Notes: generated by a model not told the origin, from the sequence alone. 64,000 nucleotides of DNA from Hypsibius dujardini (GCA_001579985.1 LRSR01003560.1:1-64000); one strand, 5' to 3'. Shown: positions 27,550-38,531, counted from the stretch's first letter. Numbers and translations are program-made.

Positions 27550-28110
27550 GGTACTCGACAGAGATGGCAGCTCAACAAACTTAACTGCATTTAAACTGAA
27601 ACTAAACTAAAACTTTTATTAATCTTGTGTAGTTTCTCAACTGTACTTTTATTAATGCATGAAAAAACTTAAATAAATGGTTATAGTCATTAAAAATTTA
27701 AGTTAGGAAACTAAAATTATTTATCTAATTATGTGTGTATTTTCGAACTCCACCATAACATGAAGCAGTCGTGGACGCCGAGCGTTGAAAAAAAAACGGC
27801 TAAGTACGTACTACCAATCTCCCGTGACAGTATTGAGACTCAACAGACCTGGCAAAATAAATGAAACTGACTAACAAAACTCGGTATCCAAACTGAAGCT
27901 AAATTAAAAACTTTCGTAATAACTTGCAGTTTCTTAGCTTTAATTCTCTTAGGATCTCAAAAGATAAAAAATAAAAAAACGTTAGTCATTAAATTGTGCA
28001 GTAAGGAAGCTAAAATTATTCAACCAATTTCGATTAAAACTGAAATTAAATCTTATTTTTTGGTCAACTAAAGTTTGCTTCTTCAGTTGACAAAAAAAAT
28101 AAAAACACTA
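27550..28110. repeat. AT-rich dispersed repeat, copy 2 (two internal units)
   Basis: Two related units follow each other, at about 27515-27735 and 27780-28110. Each has 'acgtactac.aatctcccg' at the start, then 'ctaaa.taaaa.ctttt' and 'tagtcattaaa'. The end ('ttcgattaaaactgaaatt', 'cagttgacaaaaaa') resembles 7925-8165. Confidence 0.45.
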
Positions 28111-28260
28111 CACTTTTTTATGTGGAGACAAACTCATGCGCCATAGTTTTTCTTGTGGTTTTTTTCATGGATTCTTTTTGTATATCAATGCCAATTATTT
28201 CGGCTTGGATAAAGTTGAAAATTAACACCACGAAAAAGAGAACGTTCCTTCAGGCTTTTT

Positions 28261-29394
28261 TCACCGCCCAAAGACCTGGGGTGCGCTAATACCAGCTGCA
28301 GTTTGCGTCGGTATCCCGGATAACGGCTGCTGACCATTCAGTTGTACGGGCTGCTGCCCGAGCTGTGGGCCAGTCTGAATCTGCTGCTGACCGTTCAGTT
28401 GTACCGGCTGCTGCCCGAGCTGTGGAACAGTCTGAATCTGCTGCTGACCATTCAGTTGTACAGGCTGCTGCCCGAGCTGTGGGCCAGTCTGAATCTGCTG
28501 CTGGCCTCCGCTGATTAGGGCGCCCTGCTGCTGCAACAGCGACTGACCGGGTATGGCTCCGCCTGTTTGCTGACCAAGGCCGCCATTAAAGGTCCCTGCT
28601 TGCTGACCCGGAATGAAGAGATTACTGACCCCGGCCGCCCGTCCAGTGCCCACAGCGGACGGGTCGAAAAAGCCGTTGCCCGTGCCGAAGGGTGAGAAAG
28701 ACGTGAAGCCGTTCGGCTGCTGTTGTTGGCAGGGATTGCTGTTTTGTTGCAGTTGGGATGGAGCTATGCCGGTGCCGAAATTCGGTGCGGCAACCTGTCG
28801 GGAATATTTTAAAACAGAAATGATGATATAATTAGCAAATTTGCAGTTGCTAAATTATGTTTGTGAATCGTTTTAATGCTAGATTACCTAAAAAGTTGTG
28901 TCCGCACTTAAATTTTCATTTTACTTTTAAACTTTTAATTTTTTGCCAAAAGCTAAAACAATTACATCTAAAACATTAGTCACAACAACTTTCAACTTAG
29001 TTCAATTTACTCCTTAAATATTTTGTGAATGAACTTTTTATTTTTTTTCTTCAGAAAATAACAGAATGGAGTGAAAAATCGGCTGTTCACACATTTAGCT
29101 TCATAAATTTTGATTAGACACCTGTTGTTGTTGTTGCACAGATAATTGACTGGTCCCTGGTTGAATAGCTGCACCAGGCGGCTGTTGCGGAGTCGCTCCT
29201 CCAGGTAGAGCTTGAGTTTGGCCGTTGACGGTAGTTATTTGTTGTAGATTGGGTTGTTGTTGCAAGGTCTGCCCCTGGATGGGATAGGTCACAGGTATTT
29301 GACCGACGGTTTGGCTGGGGTAGGTAATCTGTGCTGAGTCCTGGTGCAGTAAACACATCACTGTAAGGGTTACGGCAATAAGGTCGTTCTTCAT
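28261..29394 (-). CDS. Gln-rich secreted protein with 19-residue tandem repeats
   Basis: Two exons (29394-29122 and 28794-28261, joined in phase 0) give 268 residues. The start at 29394 gives a signal peptide (MKNDLIAVTLTVMCLLHQDSA). The mature protein is very rich in Q, P, T and G. Exon 2 begins VAAPNFGTGIAPSQLQQNSN, then NGFFDPSAVGTGR, exact with the gene at 23895. Three near-identical units follow (GQQQIQTGPQLGQQPVQLN type, 57 bases each), then ISAPQVFGR and the stop. It is a clear paralogue of the neighbour by motif, strand and composition; the family name is unknown. Like its neighbour it is probably an extracellular structural or matrix protein. Upstream I see only a weak TTAAAAAG box at about 29490. 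Confidence 0.72.
28327..28505 (-). repeat. Three 57-bp tandem coding repeats
   Basis: These are the DNA of the three GQQQIQT.PQLGQQPVQLN units. They differ at only a few bases, including one T-G to V change in the middle unit, so the repeats are young or homogenised. Confidence 0.75.
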
Positions 29395-30695
29395 CTTGTA
29401 TATTCGGGGGAATTTTGATTGCTTTCGCAGTATTATTGAACAGAACGACCACAATGAGCAGAAATACATCCAGGGAAGTTGTCGGTCGGCTTTTTAAGTC
29501 ACCACATTGAATCGGTTTTATTTTTTAAGAACAGCAAAAAATTTCCGCCAAGTGCTGTATCGGTCGGTTCGCTGCGAATTGTGCGATATTCCCTGTTTTA
29601 TAGCAACAAAATGTTCTTATTGTTCCTTTATCTTTTGAGATTGAACAGTTGTTTAGAGTCAGCGCAATTTGATTGTTTTCAGTTTGTATTATCTCTACAG
29701 AAACTGTTCATGACAGCAGTCTGTGTCACACGTTAGTGCACCACGGTACCATGGTGCCTTTTAGGGTGCCAACCGACACAAAGGCGCCAAAACACACGTG
29801 CGGCAAGCCTGGACGGCACATGGTCCCACACAGACATGTGACACTACAGTTCACCGCAAAGTCCGCGGCCTGCATCAATACTACGGAAATATTACACGAA
29901 AAAACCAAAACGGGAAAGCTACGAAAGTCCAATTTACGAAAAGCGAAAACACAGAAAAACTAAAAAATTCAAAATAAGAAAATTACGAAAATCGAAACAA
30001 AACGAAAATCGCAAAAGAACAAAAACATTTAACTAAATCAAAACCGAAATGACCGCCTGCCTAAAACCGTCAAAACAAGCTAAGTCATGACATAAAAGGG
30101 CAAAAAGGGAAGACTAAAGAGAAAAAGAAAATGTCCCCGGGATGGAGGCTACATTGTTGGGCAAATGTTTGCGTTTGGTGCTCATCTTCAGCGAAGAAAG
30201 GGTTTACATTTGCAAGTTGCACAAGAGACATTTTCTTTTGCAGAAAAGGCTTCATTATTTATCATTCTATTCTATTTGGCTTGATACCCAAATTTAGTTC
30301 GGGATTTTAAATGTTGCCGGTACCATTCTTGTTTATTCTCTTAATTATAAGCCGCTAAACAATTAAAAGTAGGACTCAAATAGGACTAGGTAGGCGAGTC
30401 GAAGCATAGTTGTTCAATATGTTTTAAAATGTTAGTTCCGCGTTTTCACCTTTTAGTTTCTACGATTTACGCACTTTTGCTCGTGTTGGAGTTTCACGCC
30501 ATAATTCAACAGAATGATATGCGTAGACAGAATGGACAAAATAAATAATATTGTAAAAACAAAGCGTGAGTGGATGGGAAAATTCAGACACAACCGCAAC
30601 AGTATGTGGAGTAAAAAAAAAGTTTGAAATGAATTGTGAACTAAGGAGATGTGCCACTCGAAGGCATTATCCGTGTTCCAAGGAGAACTTCGGCA
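29395..30695. other. Spacer, nothing firm
   Basis: The only structure seen is a small palindrome at 29735-29755 (ccacggtaccatggtgc) and an A-rich tract at 29880-30130 made of repeated 'cgaaaa' words. No coding region is supported. Confidence 0.35.
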
Positions 30696-31056
30696 ATGAC
30701 CGACGGTAGGCGGGCAGATGCGCGAAAACAGACAACTGCCTTGGGTGTGGTCACCGAATTATGCGCAGATTACTTGCAATACGTGGAGGTAAACTTTCTC
30801 ATTAGTTCGATTGCTGCCGGACATGGTAGGGGCATGAATGACCCAACGTGAATTAACTGCAATTGCGAATTACATGTCTTCACCTCTTGTCCAGCATTTC
30901 ATTTTATCGAAACAATTGCAACATCCTCAGCAATCTGAAAGCTATAGACCAATTCGAAAAAAATTCAAACCGGTGAACGGACGGGAAGAGAAGTGCTCCG
31001 GAGAAACACAGCAAAGACGCTCCATTTCTGTTTTATCACTCCACAGCCCTTCGTAG
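30696..31056 (+). CDS. Possible small two-exon gene, about 84 residues, function unknown
   Basis: The ATG at 30696 opens MTDGRRADARKQTTALGVVT then ELCADYLQYVE, up to a GTAAAC donor at 30789. An acceptor (cttgtccag) at 30894 joins in phase 0 to HFILSKQLQHPQQSESYRPI and a basic, Ser-rich tail ending HSPS and TAG at 31056. The helix-like ALGVVTELCADYLQYVEHFI stretch recalls one helix of histone-fold proteins, but that is a faint likeness and I do not claim it. Against it: the gene is short, has no promoter signal, and the frame stays open upstream of the ATG. Confidence 0.27.
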
Positions 31057-32099
31057 ATGCAAAAATCATCGGACTTGCTTTTCAATCAAGTCGGTTAATT
31101 TATTAATTGCATTGTATTTCTTGTCCTCTCAATTGGGTTCCTCGTTAGCTGGCATACTCACTCCGCCAGATGGCCTTTTACCACGTGGAAACTTACGTTT
31201 TGAACAAAACTTTAAACTACTGAAGCGTCTCTCTCAGTCAAACTCGAAACTCGACAAACTGAAAAACTTCGGTTCGTCGAAAGCAATAACAAAGTAAAAA
31301 ATGTATTGAAGAAAGAGTGCGAGGCACTTAAGCAAAAATGTAGTACGGGACATTGCTGATTTCTGGTCATCTTCAATTTCAGTGGTTGATTGTTGCATTG
31401 AGACAAAATTGTTAAGTTTAGCTTAGTGCATGAAATTATCTATCTTTTGGCTGTTTTAGTTTTTGGTGTTTTTGTTTCGCGGTGAAGAGAACAAGCTGTC
31501 GAAGAAAATATTCAAAAGTAAGTTCCCACCCGTTAAATTTTCCCATTCCGGATGACGCTTTCCCCGCGAGCACGTAATTGTCAAGGGCCTACACCCTAGA
31601 CCCCGGATCAAGTGGGTCTGGCAAAAAGCTCTGGCTTCGCGCGGGGGTTCACGATCAGGGAAGCCGGACATGCGTGTGTCATCAGAACATAGAGAAAGAC
31701 GCGCGCAGGCAGAGAAAGTGTCGCGAACCGCGCACTTGACTTCTCAAGCACCTTGTCCGCGTTACACTAATCCCACCTCCCACACATACGGGGGTCTAAA
31801 AAAATTTGTCTAGGCATAATTTCACTACATTTTACCGCCAAAATGTCGAAGCTGCTCGCATATGAGGAGGGAGAAAAATAAGTGGAAAATAACATGTGTA
31901 TCAAAAGTAAAAATGCATGAAAGAATCGAATCGTAACATACTTCAACCGTGTGGGGGCGTACCGACATAATCAGCACACACAGCCGCGCGTGTTCGTTGG
32001 CAATGAACGGCGAGAGAAAAGATGACAGGCTGTCCGTCCGTCGGCTCGTGTCTATGTGTACGTGAATGACGGTGGAATGCGTCGATCATCAAGCTTTGG
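31057..32099. other. Spacer and 3' region of the Gly-rich gene
   Basis: No coding region is supported. The part next to 32100 would be the 3' UTR of the minus-strand Gly/Tyr-rich gene; I see no AATAAA on that strand within 150 bases. Confidence 0.35.
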
Positions 32100-32828
32100 C
32101 TATTTCCGGCGTCGGCGGTAGCCGCTTTGTCCGCCGTATGGACTTGACTGAGCGGATCCGTACTGCGAGGAGGAGCCTCCGTAACCGGCGCCGGATGATC
32201 CGTAATTACCGGACGAAGGGCCGCCGCCATATCCGCCGCTTTGACCGTAACCGCCGGACGACGACGACGGTGACCCATAACCGCCGGAACCCGAACCACC
32301 GTAGCCGGAACCTCCGTAACCGCCGGACGAAGAACCATAGCCCCCACCGCCGGATCCGTAGCTGGAACCGCCGTAGCTTGAACCACCTCCGTAGCCACCG
32401 CCGTAACCGGGGTAGATCTGGTCGTACCATCCCGTCGGTCCTGGACGGCCTAATAACCCGGAATAGGGTACCCACTGCTGCTGGACTGCCCGATAGTCCG
32501 GCACGTAGAGATCGGTGCCTTGGAAGCCGCGTCCGCGGCCGGAGGAGTAGCCTCCGTAGCCGCCACCGCCGCTTCCGTAGCTGGAGCCTCCGTAACCAGA
32601 CGACCCTCCACCGCCGCCTCCGTAGCCTCCGCTTCCGTAATTCGATCCTCCGCCGCTGTACTGACCGCCGCTGCTTCCGTAATTTGATCCTCCACCGTAG
32701 GAGCTGGTCACGCCGTAACCCGAGCCCCCGCTGCTACCATAGCCGGTGGTGCTGCCGTATTGCGCAGCGACGAAGGCCAGGTAGGTGCAGGCACACAGCA
32801 GCTGAAGGGTGTCTCGGTAGGACGACAT
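32100..32828 (-). CDS. Gly/Tyr/Ser-rich secreted structural protein
   Basis: A single-exon gene of 242 residues. The ATG at 32828 starts a signal peptide (MSSYRDTLQLLCACTYLAFV, cleavage about AAQ). Two low-complexity arms of GYGGSSYGSGGGGYGG type flank a distinctive non-repetitive core: GRGFQGTDLYVPDYRAVQQQ, then WVPYSGLLGRPGPTGWYDQI and YPGYGGG. The protein ends in a basic YRRRRK. A TATATAA box lies about 155 bases upstream. Gly/Tyr-rich arms are typical of cuticle, eggshell, adhesive or silk-like proteins, where Tyr can be cross-linked; the function here is inferred from composition only. The core is the part to search with, as the arms will hit any Gly-rich protein. The region is GC-rich, so all six frames look open. 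Confidence 0.8.
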   Translation of the reverse strand: MSSYRDTLQLLCACTYLAFVAAQYGSTTGYGSSGGSGYGVTSSYGGGSNYGSSGGQYSGGGSNYGSGGYGGGGGGSSGYGGSSYGSGGGGYGGYSSGRGRGFQGTDLYVPDYRAVQQQWVPYSGLLGRPGPTGWYDQIYPGYGGGYGGGSSYGGSSYGSGGGGYGSSSGGYGGSGYGGSGSGGYGSPSSSSGGYGQSGGYGGGPSSGNYGSSGAGYGGSSSQYGSAQSSPYGGQSGYRRRRK

Positions 32829-32982
32829 GGTCCACGTCCGTCAGTTGAGGGTTTCCGCACGCACGAACAGAGAGGGAGGGAGATGGTCCTTCAATTGAGG
32901 GTTCCCGCGGGACGAAGGAAGAAGAGAGGGTGAGGAACGAGAAAGATATGAAGGGAAAATCCAACTGACGAGATGGTAAAAA

Positions 32983-32989
32983 TTATATA
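32983..32989 (-). promoter_or_regulatory. TATA box of the Gly/Tyr-rich gene
   Basis: On the minus strand it reads TATATAA, followed about 23 bases later by a TCAGTT start-like motif at 32968-32963. This leaves a 5' UTR of about 140 bases. Confidence 0.6.
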
Positions 32990-34110
32990 CCGGGGCCCGC
33001 CTATGATGAGTGCGACACGGCGGCGGGGGGAGACAAAATTGGCATTGTTTCTCGATATTAGAGAGAAATATTGTTACGTCAGCGCGTCGGTGGCGGGTGA
33101 TGTTTTTTTGCTGGCAACGCGACTACTGCAAACAACACACAAGCGCTGCTCTTTCCGGGGTGACTCGATGTGTGTGTGTCTTACACACACACCGGTAGAA
33201 ACGTTGTATTTGATCACGAACGAGTTACACAGACAGGGATACAGACAAATGACAGATTCACCATGTTGGTCGGTGATGGAGCTAGTAGTGGTGTGAGGGT
33301 GCCTATTGATCACTTTCTAAGAGTATTGTGATTAATGGGGCGCGATTGTGCAGGCACAGACGTTTCCCCCTTGTGTCTGTATGTGTTTGCTGAAGCTTCC
33401 TACACACGTGAGACCCTCTCGTAAACTGTCCACCCCCCCCCACCTGTAATGGTACGACGGGGGGGGGGCAGGGTGGCTAGACTTGTGTCCGCGGACACAC
33501 GGATAAACCCGGTTTCCGGCTGAGTGCACGTGCTCTGCGTTGCTCGCTGTGAAGGTCCTTAGCGGCGCGAGTTACGGGTAACGGTAGTCCACTTATAGTT
33601 CGCAAACATATACAGTACATACACTGAAAAAGGTATATAGCTTCAATCGTGAATCACGGCAAACAAGCGGCGATAATCAGGGTACGCTGCATCACTGCTT
33701 GTGTGTATGTCATAGCCGGACCTGTCCGTGAGGGCTCCACGCTGACACATAGAGAAAGCCTGAGCAGCAGTGTAGGCTATGCACTCTGTGTACAGTACGT
33801 GTTTCATTTTACGGTCACTGAACAAACCATTCGGTTCTTGAGGGGGGCTTAGCCAACGACTTGACCATCCGAGTGCATGCATGGGAGCCTCTCAGGCTTG
33901 CACAGTGTCAACCGGAAGTAAAACGGGAATCGTTTATATGTCCTTGTGTGTGTGTGTGTGTGCGTGTGCAGAGACTCGTTTAGGGTCCTTACAGGTCGGA
34001 ACCAGAACCCTTCACGGTAGAGCCAGGGGGTCGGCAAAGGGGCAAAATTTTATATTTTCATGATCGAACTCAAACTTAGGTCTCTTATTTCTGACCGTTT
34101 TAAATCTTAT
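32990..34110. other. Upstream of the Gly-rich gene: G/C runs, no gene
   Basis: It has poly-C and poly-G runs at 33432-33470, a (GT)n tract at about 33946-33968, and at 33968-34030 one arm of the GAGGCTCGTTTAGGG hairpin repeat. No coding region is supported. Confidence 0.4.
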
Positions 34111-34111
34111 G

Positions 34112-34341
34112 AGGGTGTTCGGGTCTGATTTCTATGGGCCCCCGGGATTTCAAAACGTTTTCAAAAACATCAGTCTTTCATCAAATTTGAAACGTTCTTG
34201 GTTGTCTTAAACCTCCCATTTGTATTCACCAATAGAAAGCTATATTGGACCTCAACAAACTTCAAATTTAAACGAAAAACTGATGTTTTTGAAAATGTTT
34301 TGAAATCCCAGGGGCCCACTGGAAATCAGACCCCTACACCC
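34112..34341. repeat. Hairpin MITE, 230 bp
   Basis: The first 62 bases ('gggtgttcgggtctgattt', 'gggatttcaaaacgttttc', 'aaaaacatcagt') return as an inverted copy in the last 63 ('actgatgtttttgaaaatg', 'aaatcccaggggccc', 'aaatcagacccctacaccc'). The loop is A/T-rich. It is a plain non-autonomous DNA element; only one copy is in this window. Confidence 0.7.
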
Positions 34342-34369
34342 ACCAACATCGAAAAAAAACGAAAGTGGA

Positions 34370-34935
34370 AAAGGACAAAAAGGGGGAAGGGGAGGGGGAC
34401 TTGTAGTATAAGCCAAAATAAGACTAGTGTTCCATCGCCTGCTCCAGACCTCAACGCGGCGCTGCTGCGAACACAAAGGCGACCCTTGAGAATAGTTGCA
34501 GTGTTTTCCGTCCACTCCTGCCTCAAAACGTACGATGAGTTTGTCTGGGGCAGGCAGGCAAGGCCATTCCACCAGATGTTCGTACGCATAATCGGTAAAA
34601 AACTCAGAATCGGGAAAAGTGCAATTCAACTCCTGCAGCGATGACATTTGACAGACTGCGTTCACATGTGACACTACCTTATCTTTACTGCCCTACACGT
34701 ACCTCACGAGTTCGGCAGACTGGTTTGTCTCGTCCCCAGCGCGAGGCAAACCTCACAATCTTCCCCACAACATACGCACCAGGAACACACACGAGGAACC
34801 AACACACAGTGTTCGTTCGAAGTCGAAACCTAGAAAGTGCAAGTAGCAGCAAGAGAGGTTATCACCCAATTCGCGTCCTCTGCTGTCGCCTCTCATCACA
34901 TCACATGCAGAGGCTCGTTTAGGGTCCTTACAGAT
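34370..34935. repeat. Left arm of a long inverted repeat flanking the GH18 gene
   Basis: It reads, in the opposite direction, the same blocks as 38594-39300: 'cttgtagtataagcc', 'actagtgttccatc', 'caacgcggcgctgctgcg', 'gttttccgtccactcctgcc', 'cagatgttcgtacgc', 'cgcgaggcaaacctcacaat', 'aaacctagaaagtgcaagta' and 'catcacatcacatgcagagg'. It runs over about 550 bases and ends in the hairpin at 34908-34998. Confidence 0.75.
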
Positions 34936-34998
34936 CGGAACCAGGACACCTCACCTGTAGTAACCTTTCGACCTGTTAGAATACTAAACGAGCCTCTG
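34908..34998. repeat. Hairpin element AGAGGCTCGTTTAGGGTCCT, copy 2
   Basis: About 91 bases that begin with 'cagaggctcgtttagg' and end with its inverse 'actaaacgagcctctg'. Related copies: the half at 33968-34030 and the complete hairpin at 38594-38703. Confidence 0.65.
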
Positions 34999-35454
34999 AT
35001 CAGCGGACTTGCAACAATCCCCACTGAACCGATCTCAACCCCCCTCGGTTTTGATGGCGCTTTACTTTGTAACTCCATCCGATCCAAAATTCAATTTAGA
35101 ATCGAGTACATACATGGCCACAATTTTGGGTGGCAGAGTTCGAGCCATCAGGGTGATCCGAGTTTGAATCACTCTTGGCATGAACTTGCCATTGCTTTCT
35201 CCTGAATCTTTGATTTGATGCCCGGCCAAGCGGAAAAATTATATTGAGTATGCTGCTCCAAATTCCGCCAAAATAAACAAGTTCAATCAATCGATCAATT
35301 GAGTTAAAGCTGCATGGTCATCTGTGGTTAAGAGCGAGTGCGCGCGGTGACTTAATTCGACTCGAATTCGAACCACTCTTTTTGGCTTAAAGTCTGCCAT
35401 CCAAAATTATGGCCTCGTGTGTAACTTGCATAGTATAGCACACTCACTTTATCT

Positions 35455-35663
35455 ACACTCCCACTGGTTATGGCCACATCATTTATTCGATCAATGTCCA
35501 GATCTCGGGGTTTTTACACTAACAGATTCAAGAACAATTGGGCTTTCAAGAATGATTAAATGTTTTATGAGGACTCAAAAAGATCTTGGTCAACACTTGT
35601 TAAAGCAACAGGGGATAAAAATAGGGAAGGGATAGAGGAGGGCACCTGTAGGCTAAGCCTTTC
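35455..35663. repeat. Partial GGCTTAGG-TIR MITE
   Basis: It carries the family's 'tggccacatcatttattcg', 'gggtttttacactaaca', 'aacaattgggctttca' and 'gtcaacacttgttaaagc' blocks, and a reversed TIR at about 35645-35663 ('cacctgtaggctaagcc'). The left end is missing. Confidence 0.55.
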
Positions 35664-35877
35664 TCTACCGATCGTCGCCAGGTGGCGGCAAGGTCCAGCT
35701 GCCAAAATACGTAATTAAATTTTTAAGTTTTTCAACAGAAACGGACTTTCCTGGAGATTTGCCCTAAAATAGCCTTGCGTCAGATATTTTAAACATACAC
35801 GGTCGATCCTCCCAACAAAAATCATCCAGATCGTTAAAGCAGGTTTCAAATCCATCCTGTCGAAGCGGGAAAGCAAT

Positions 35878-38401
35878 CTATTGCAGAACTTCGTGCACAA
35901 TGCTGACTAAGGGAAATTTCTGTCCATAAACGCCGGCGTAGTCGTCAGACTTTAGGTCATACAGCATGGCACCGCCGAAGTCGTTTATCGTAATCCATTC
36001 CGCCTTCCCGCGGATGCTCTCTTCGTCCTCGTAGGAGACCCACAAAGTCCCCTTGTACGCGTACGGCACCTTTGCGTACGTGTCGAACACCCGAACTGCT
36101 CCGTCGGCTAACCAGCCTTGCACAGCGGTGTAGCTTTGTAATTGCCAATCCGTAGCGGTAGACGGTGCGCCGTACCCATGCAAACAGGCGGTGAGGAGCT
36201 TCCAACCTCGAGGGTACATGGGAATACCCACAACAAGCTACGAATAAAATGAAATGATGGCGTATTTTCTTGCCCGGAACCATGACGTCACTGCGTCGCA
36301 GATAAAAAGAGAGTCATGACTGGGAGGGCCAAATCGAGCGGTGGGATGATGGGCAACATGTATGTGTTCAAGGGGCGGAGGGTCCAGAGAAGTGGCTCGA
36401 TAAACAGGTCCCCTCCCTTTCCTTCCCCCTTTTTGGCTTAACTTGGGTTTCAAGTTATCAAGTTAGGCAAGAACGGTCAACATCGTTAAAAACTGAAAGC
36501 GGGATGGGACAAGAAGATGCGGAGAGGGGACTTTGTAGCCTAAGCCCGATAAACAGGGAATGGCAAGTCTAGCAATTCCCTTGGGGTGATTCCACTGGAC
36601 GGCCGACCCTGGCACTCCCGTTCGATGCCAAATTTTATTCGTCGTGAAAGATACATTCAGTAACATCAGTATGAGTTGTATCGGTATGATTATTACACAT
36701 TTTAGTGCTAACATATCTAAAGAAACGAAGTCTGATGACATAGAATTTAATAAAATGATGCAGGGGAAGCTGTCTTCCCTGAAACTTGGGCGGATGGCCC
36801 GTATCTTCGTTCTTCTTTGCTTTTAGGTAAAATAATCCTTCAATTAATATAAAAAAATCGGACAAACCGTTCTTAATTGGAAATACGAGTTGGGTGGAGA
36901 CTGAATTGAGGAAATCCCGCACCAAAAACGAAAACAACAATCCGACCCTCACAAGACTTGTATAAATACGTCATCGCCATCAGTGGGGTCTGAGAAACAG
37001 TTAGTACTCATATCATACAAAGTTTGCGACAACAAATGTGCTGGAAGATCAATCAGTCGAAAGATTCTCCACATCTTTCAGTCACGCGTTTCGATTAGCA
37101 GGGGGATGGTAACCCAAGCACCCCCCCTTCTGGGGCGTCTCTGAGGTTCCTGGACCCCTGCCCCCTGGTATTGGCATTCAATCCAAACACGTATTGTTTA
37201 AAAAATATATCTTGGGTCGAGGTACATATTAGAAGCTAAAAACAATAAATATATAAAAAAAGATTCGCGGGAAAAATCATATGAAATACCGATACTACAT
37301 TTACGATCTATTATTTACGTCAACCCTCAAATACGTATTTTGTTAAGAATAACATGTTGGTTGACATGGTTGTGCCAGGGGCCCAGATCCCTGATGAACT
37401 CCCAGGGGCGCTCCTGGAGAGCTGTTTAGGAGCTTAGGCTACAAGTCCGTTCCTGTTTATCAAGTTTGTTACAATCACTCAAAGGGACATCGGTCAGCAT
37501 TCTAAAACCAAATATAGCCAAAAAGGGGGAAGAGGAAGGGAGGTGGACAAGTAGCCTAAGCCCCACGACCTGGTAATCAAGCTAGCCTCTAAGCAGCACG
37601 AAATCATACCTTGGCCTTAGGCAGTCCTTGTGAGACCCAATAGTTCGTCGACCATTCCTAAATAATTCAGAATACACGCGACCTGTACAGTTGGCACAGT
37701 GATCCAAATAAATGATTAAATAGAATGTGTGTGTGTGTGGCTCATATACTTACCGTATTTAATCGTCCAAAAATGCTTATCTGGCAGGGCCTCCGGAACA
37801 GAGGAGAATTATGGCCGGTAAATGGAGTATAGGCCTGCCACACATTGTAGTCGTAGCACATAAGATTGACAAAGTCCACCAACTGTGCGATCGCCGGAAT
37901 GTCATAGGCCTTCACCGCGATCAGCTCCTGCGCCGCTGCGGCAATTGCCAGCAGGTACTGCGGAGTGTGCAGCGTGAACGCCTGCCGCAGTGCCTGAAGC
38001 AAGGCGACGAAATTCTCGCGGTCGTAGGCTTGGCTCTGGAACACCGGGAACTCCCAGTCAAGGTCCAGCCCATCCAAGCTGCATTCCTCCAGTAGACTGA
38101 CGATGGACGTGACAAATGCCTGGATCAAGGCAGGACTGTTGGCGACCACGGAGAAGGCTTGCCCCGTCCCAACCGAGACCATCACTTTGAGGGTGGGATT
38201 TTTCAAGCGGAGTTGAGCGCAGTTTTGGAGACCCTGTCGGAACTGCTGGTTCGCGGTGCATTGCCCGGTGGTGCTGTCCAGGCTAGTGAAGCAGACAATG
38301 AGGTGGGTGATGAGGTCGACGTTAAGGTCCTCCGGTTGCGGGAGGTCCGCGGGGGACCCATAGTAGTTGTAGTAGGCGCTGATGATTTTATTACTCGCCA
38401 T
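35878..38401 (-). CDS. GH18 chitinase-like protein, middle exon unresolved
   Basis: Glycoside hydrolase family 18 folds as a TIM barrel and cuts chitin or related glycans. Exon 1 (38401-37754, 216 codons) starts MASNKIISAYYNYYGSP and contains KVMVSVGTG (strand 3), the full catalytic DGLDLDWEFP (DxxDxDxE intact, Glu acid present) and VNLMCYDYNVWQAYTPFTGH. The last exon (36237-35878) reads VVGIPMYPRGWKLL, then VPYAYKGTLWVSYEDEES, GGAMLYDLKSDDYAG, and ends VHEVLQ. About 20 residues of the barrel (the usual W...G.P.SK stretch) must come from an exon in between. The best candidate is 36660-36601 (LNVSFTTNKIWHRTGVPGSA), which has only weak splice sites. No signal peptide is visible at this start. 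If that exon is really dead, the gene may be too. Confidence 0.8.
36390..36546. repeat. Short GGCTTAGG-TIR MITE inside the GH18 intron
   Basis: The right end (about 36521-36546) is 'gggactttgtagcctaagccc'. The left end near 36400 ('acaggtcccctccctttcc') is worn. Confidence 0.5.
36601..36660 (-). CDS. Candidate middle exon of the GH18 gene
   Basis: The minus strand reads LNVSFTTNKIWHRTGVPGSA. This aligns by eye, with the right spacing, to the LN...W...G.P.SK segment that family GH18 has between the two clear exons, and it would run straight into LVVGIPMY. A donor GTCCAG follows. I find no AG acceptor close enough upstream; the nearest gives a much longer exon. Confidence 0.25.
37437..37563. 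repeat. Short GGCTTAGG-TIR MITE inside the GH18 intron
   Basis: Both ends are clear: 'gcttaggctacaagtccg' on the left and 'ggacaagtagcctaagcc' on the right, only 127 bases apart. It appears to be an internally deleted copy. Confidence 0.65.
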
Positions 38402-38523
38402 ATATTGCGAATGTCGTACCGGGTATGTTTACAAATATCCAGAAAGAAGTTATGCTAAAGGCTTTGTTACTCTGTCAAATGCTGAGAGTTCTTCTGTGGG
38501 TTTGTAGAAGCTCTAGCAGTGCA

Positions 38524-38531
38524 TTTATATA
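38524..38531 (-). promoter_or_regulatory. TATA box of the GH18 gene
   Basis: On the minus strand it reads TATATAAA, 123-130 bases before the ATG at 38401. No splice signal is needed between them, which supports that ATG as the true start and a protein without a signal peptide. Confidence 0.55.

Larger units (their letters stand above)
24855..28260. other. Spacer between the two Gln-rich genes, repeats only
   Basis: It holds the repeat at 26030-26345 and an AT-rich palindromic repeat at 27550-28110. The rest shows no convincing coding region. Promoters for a plus-strand gene are not seen. Confidence 0.4.

Noticed and set aside
32066-32848. 260-codon Arg-rich open frame on the plus strand
   Set aside because: It is the complement of the Gly/Tyr-rich gene. 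GC-rich Gly codons on one strand leave the other strand open.
37754-37840. Frameshift in GH18 exon 1, suggested by another frame reading PEALPDKHFWTIKY
   Set aside because: The unshifted frame (NSPLFRRPCQISIFGRLNT) has the spacing expected for the family and ends at a good GTAAGT donor, so no shift is needed.
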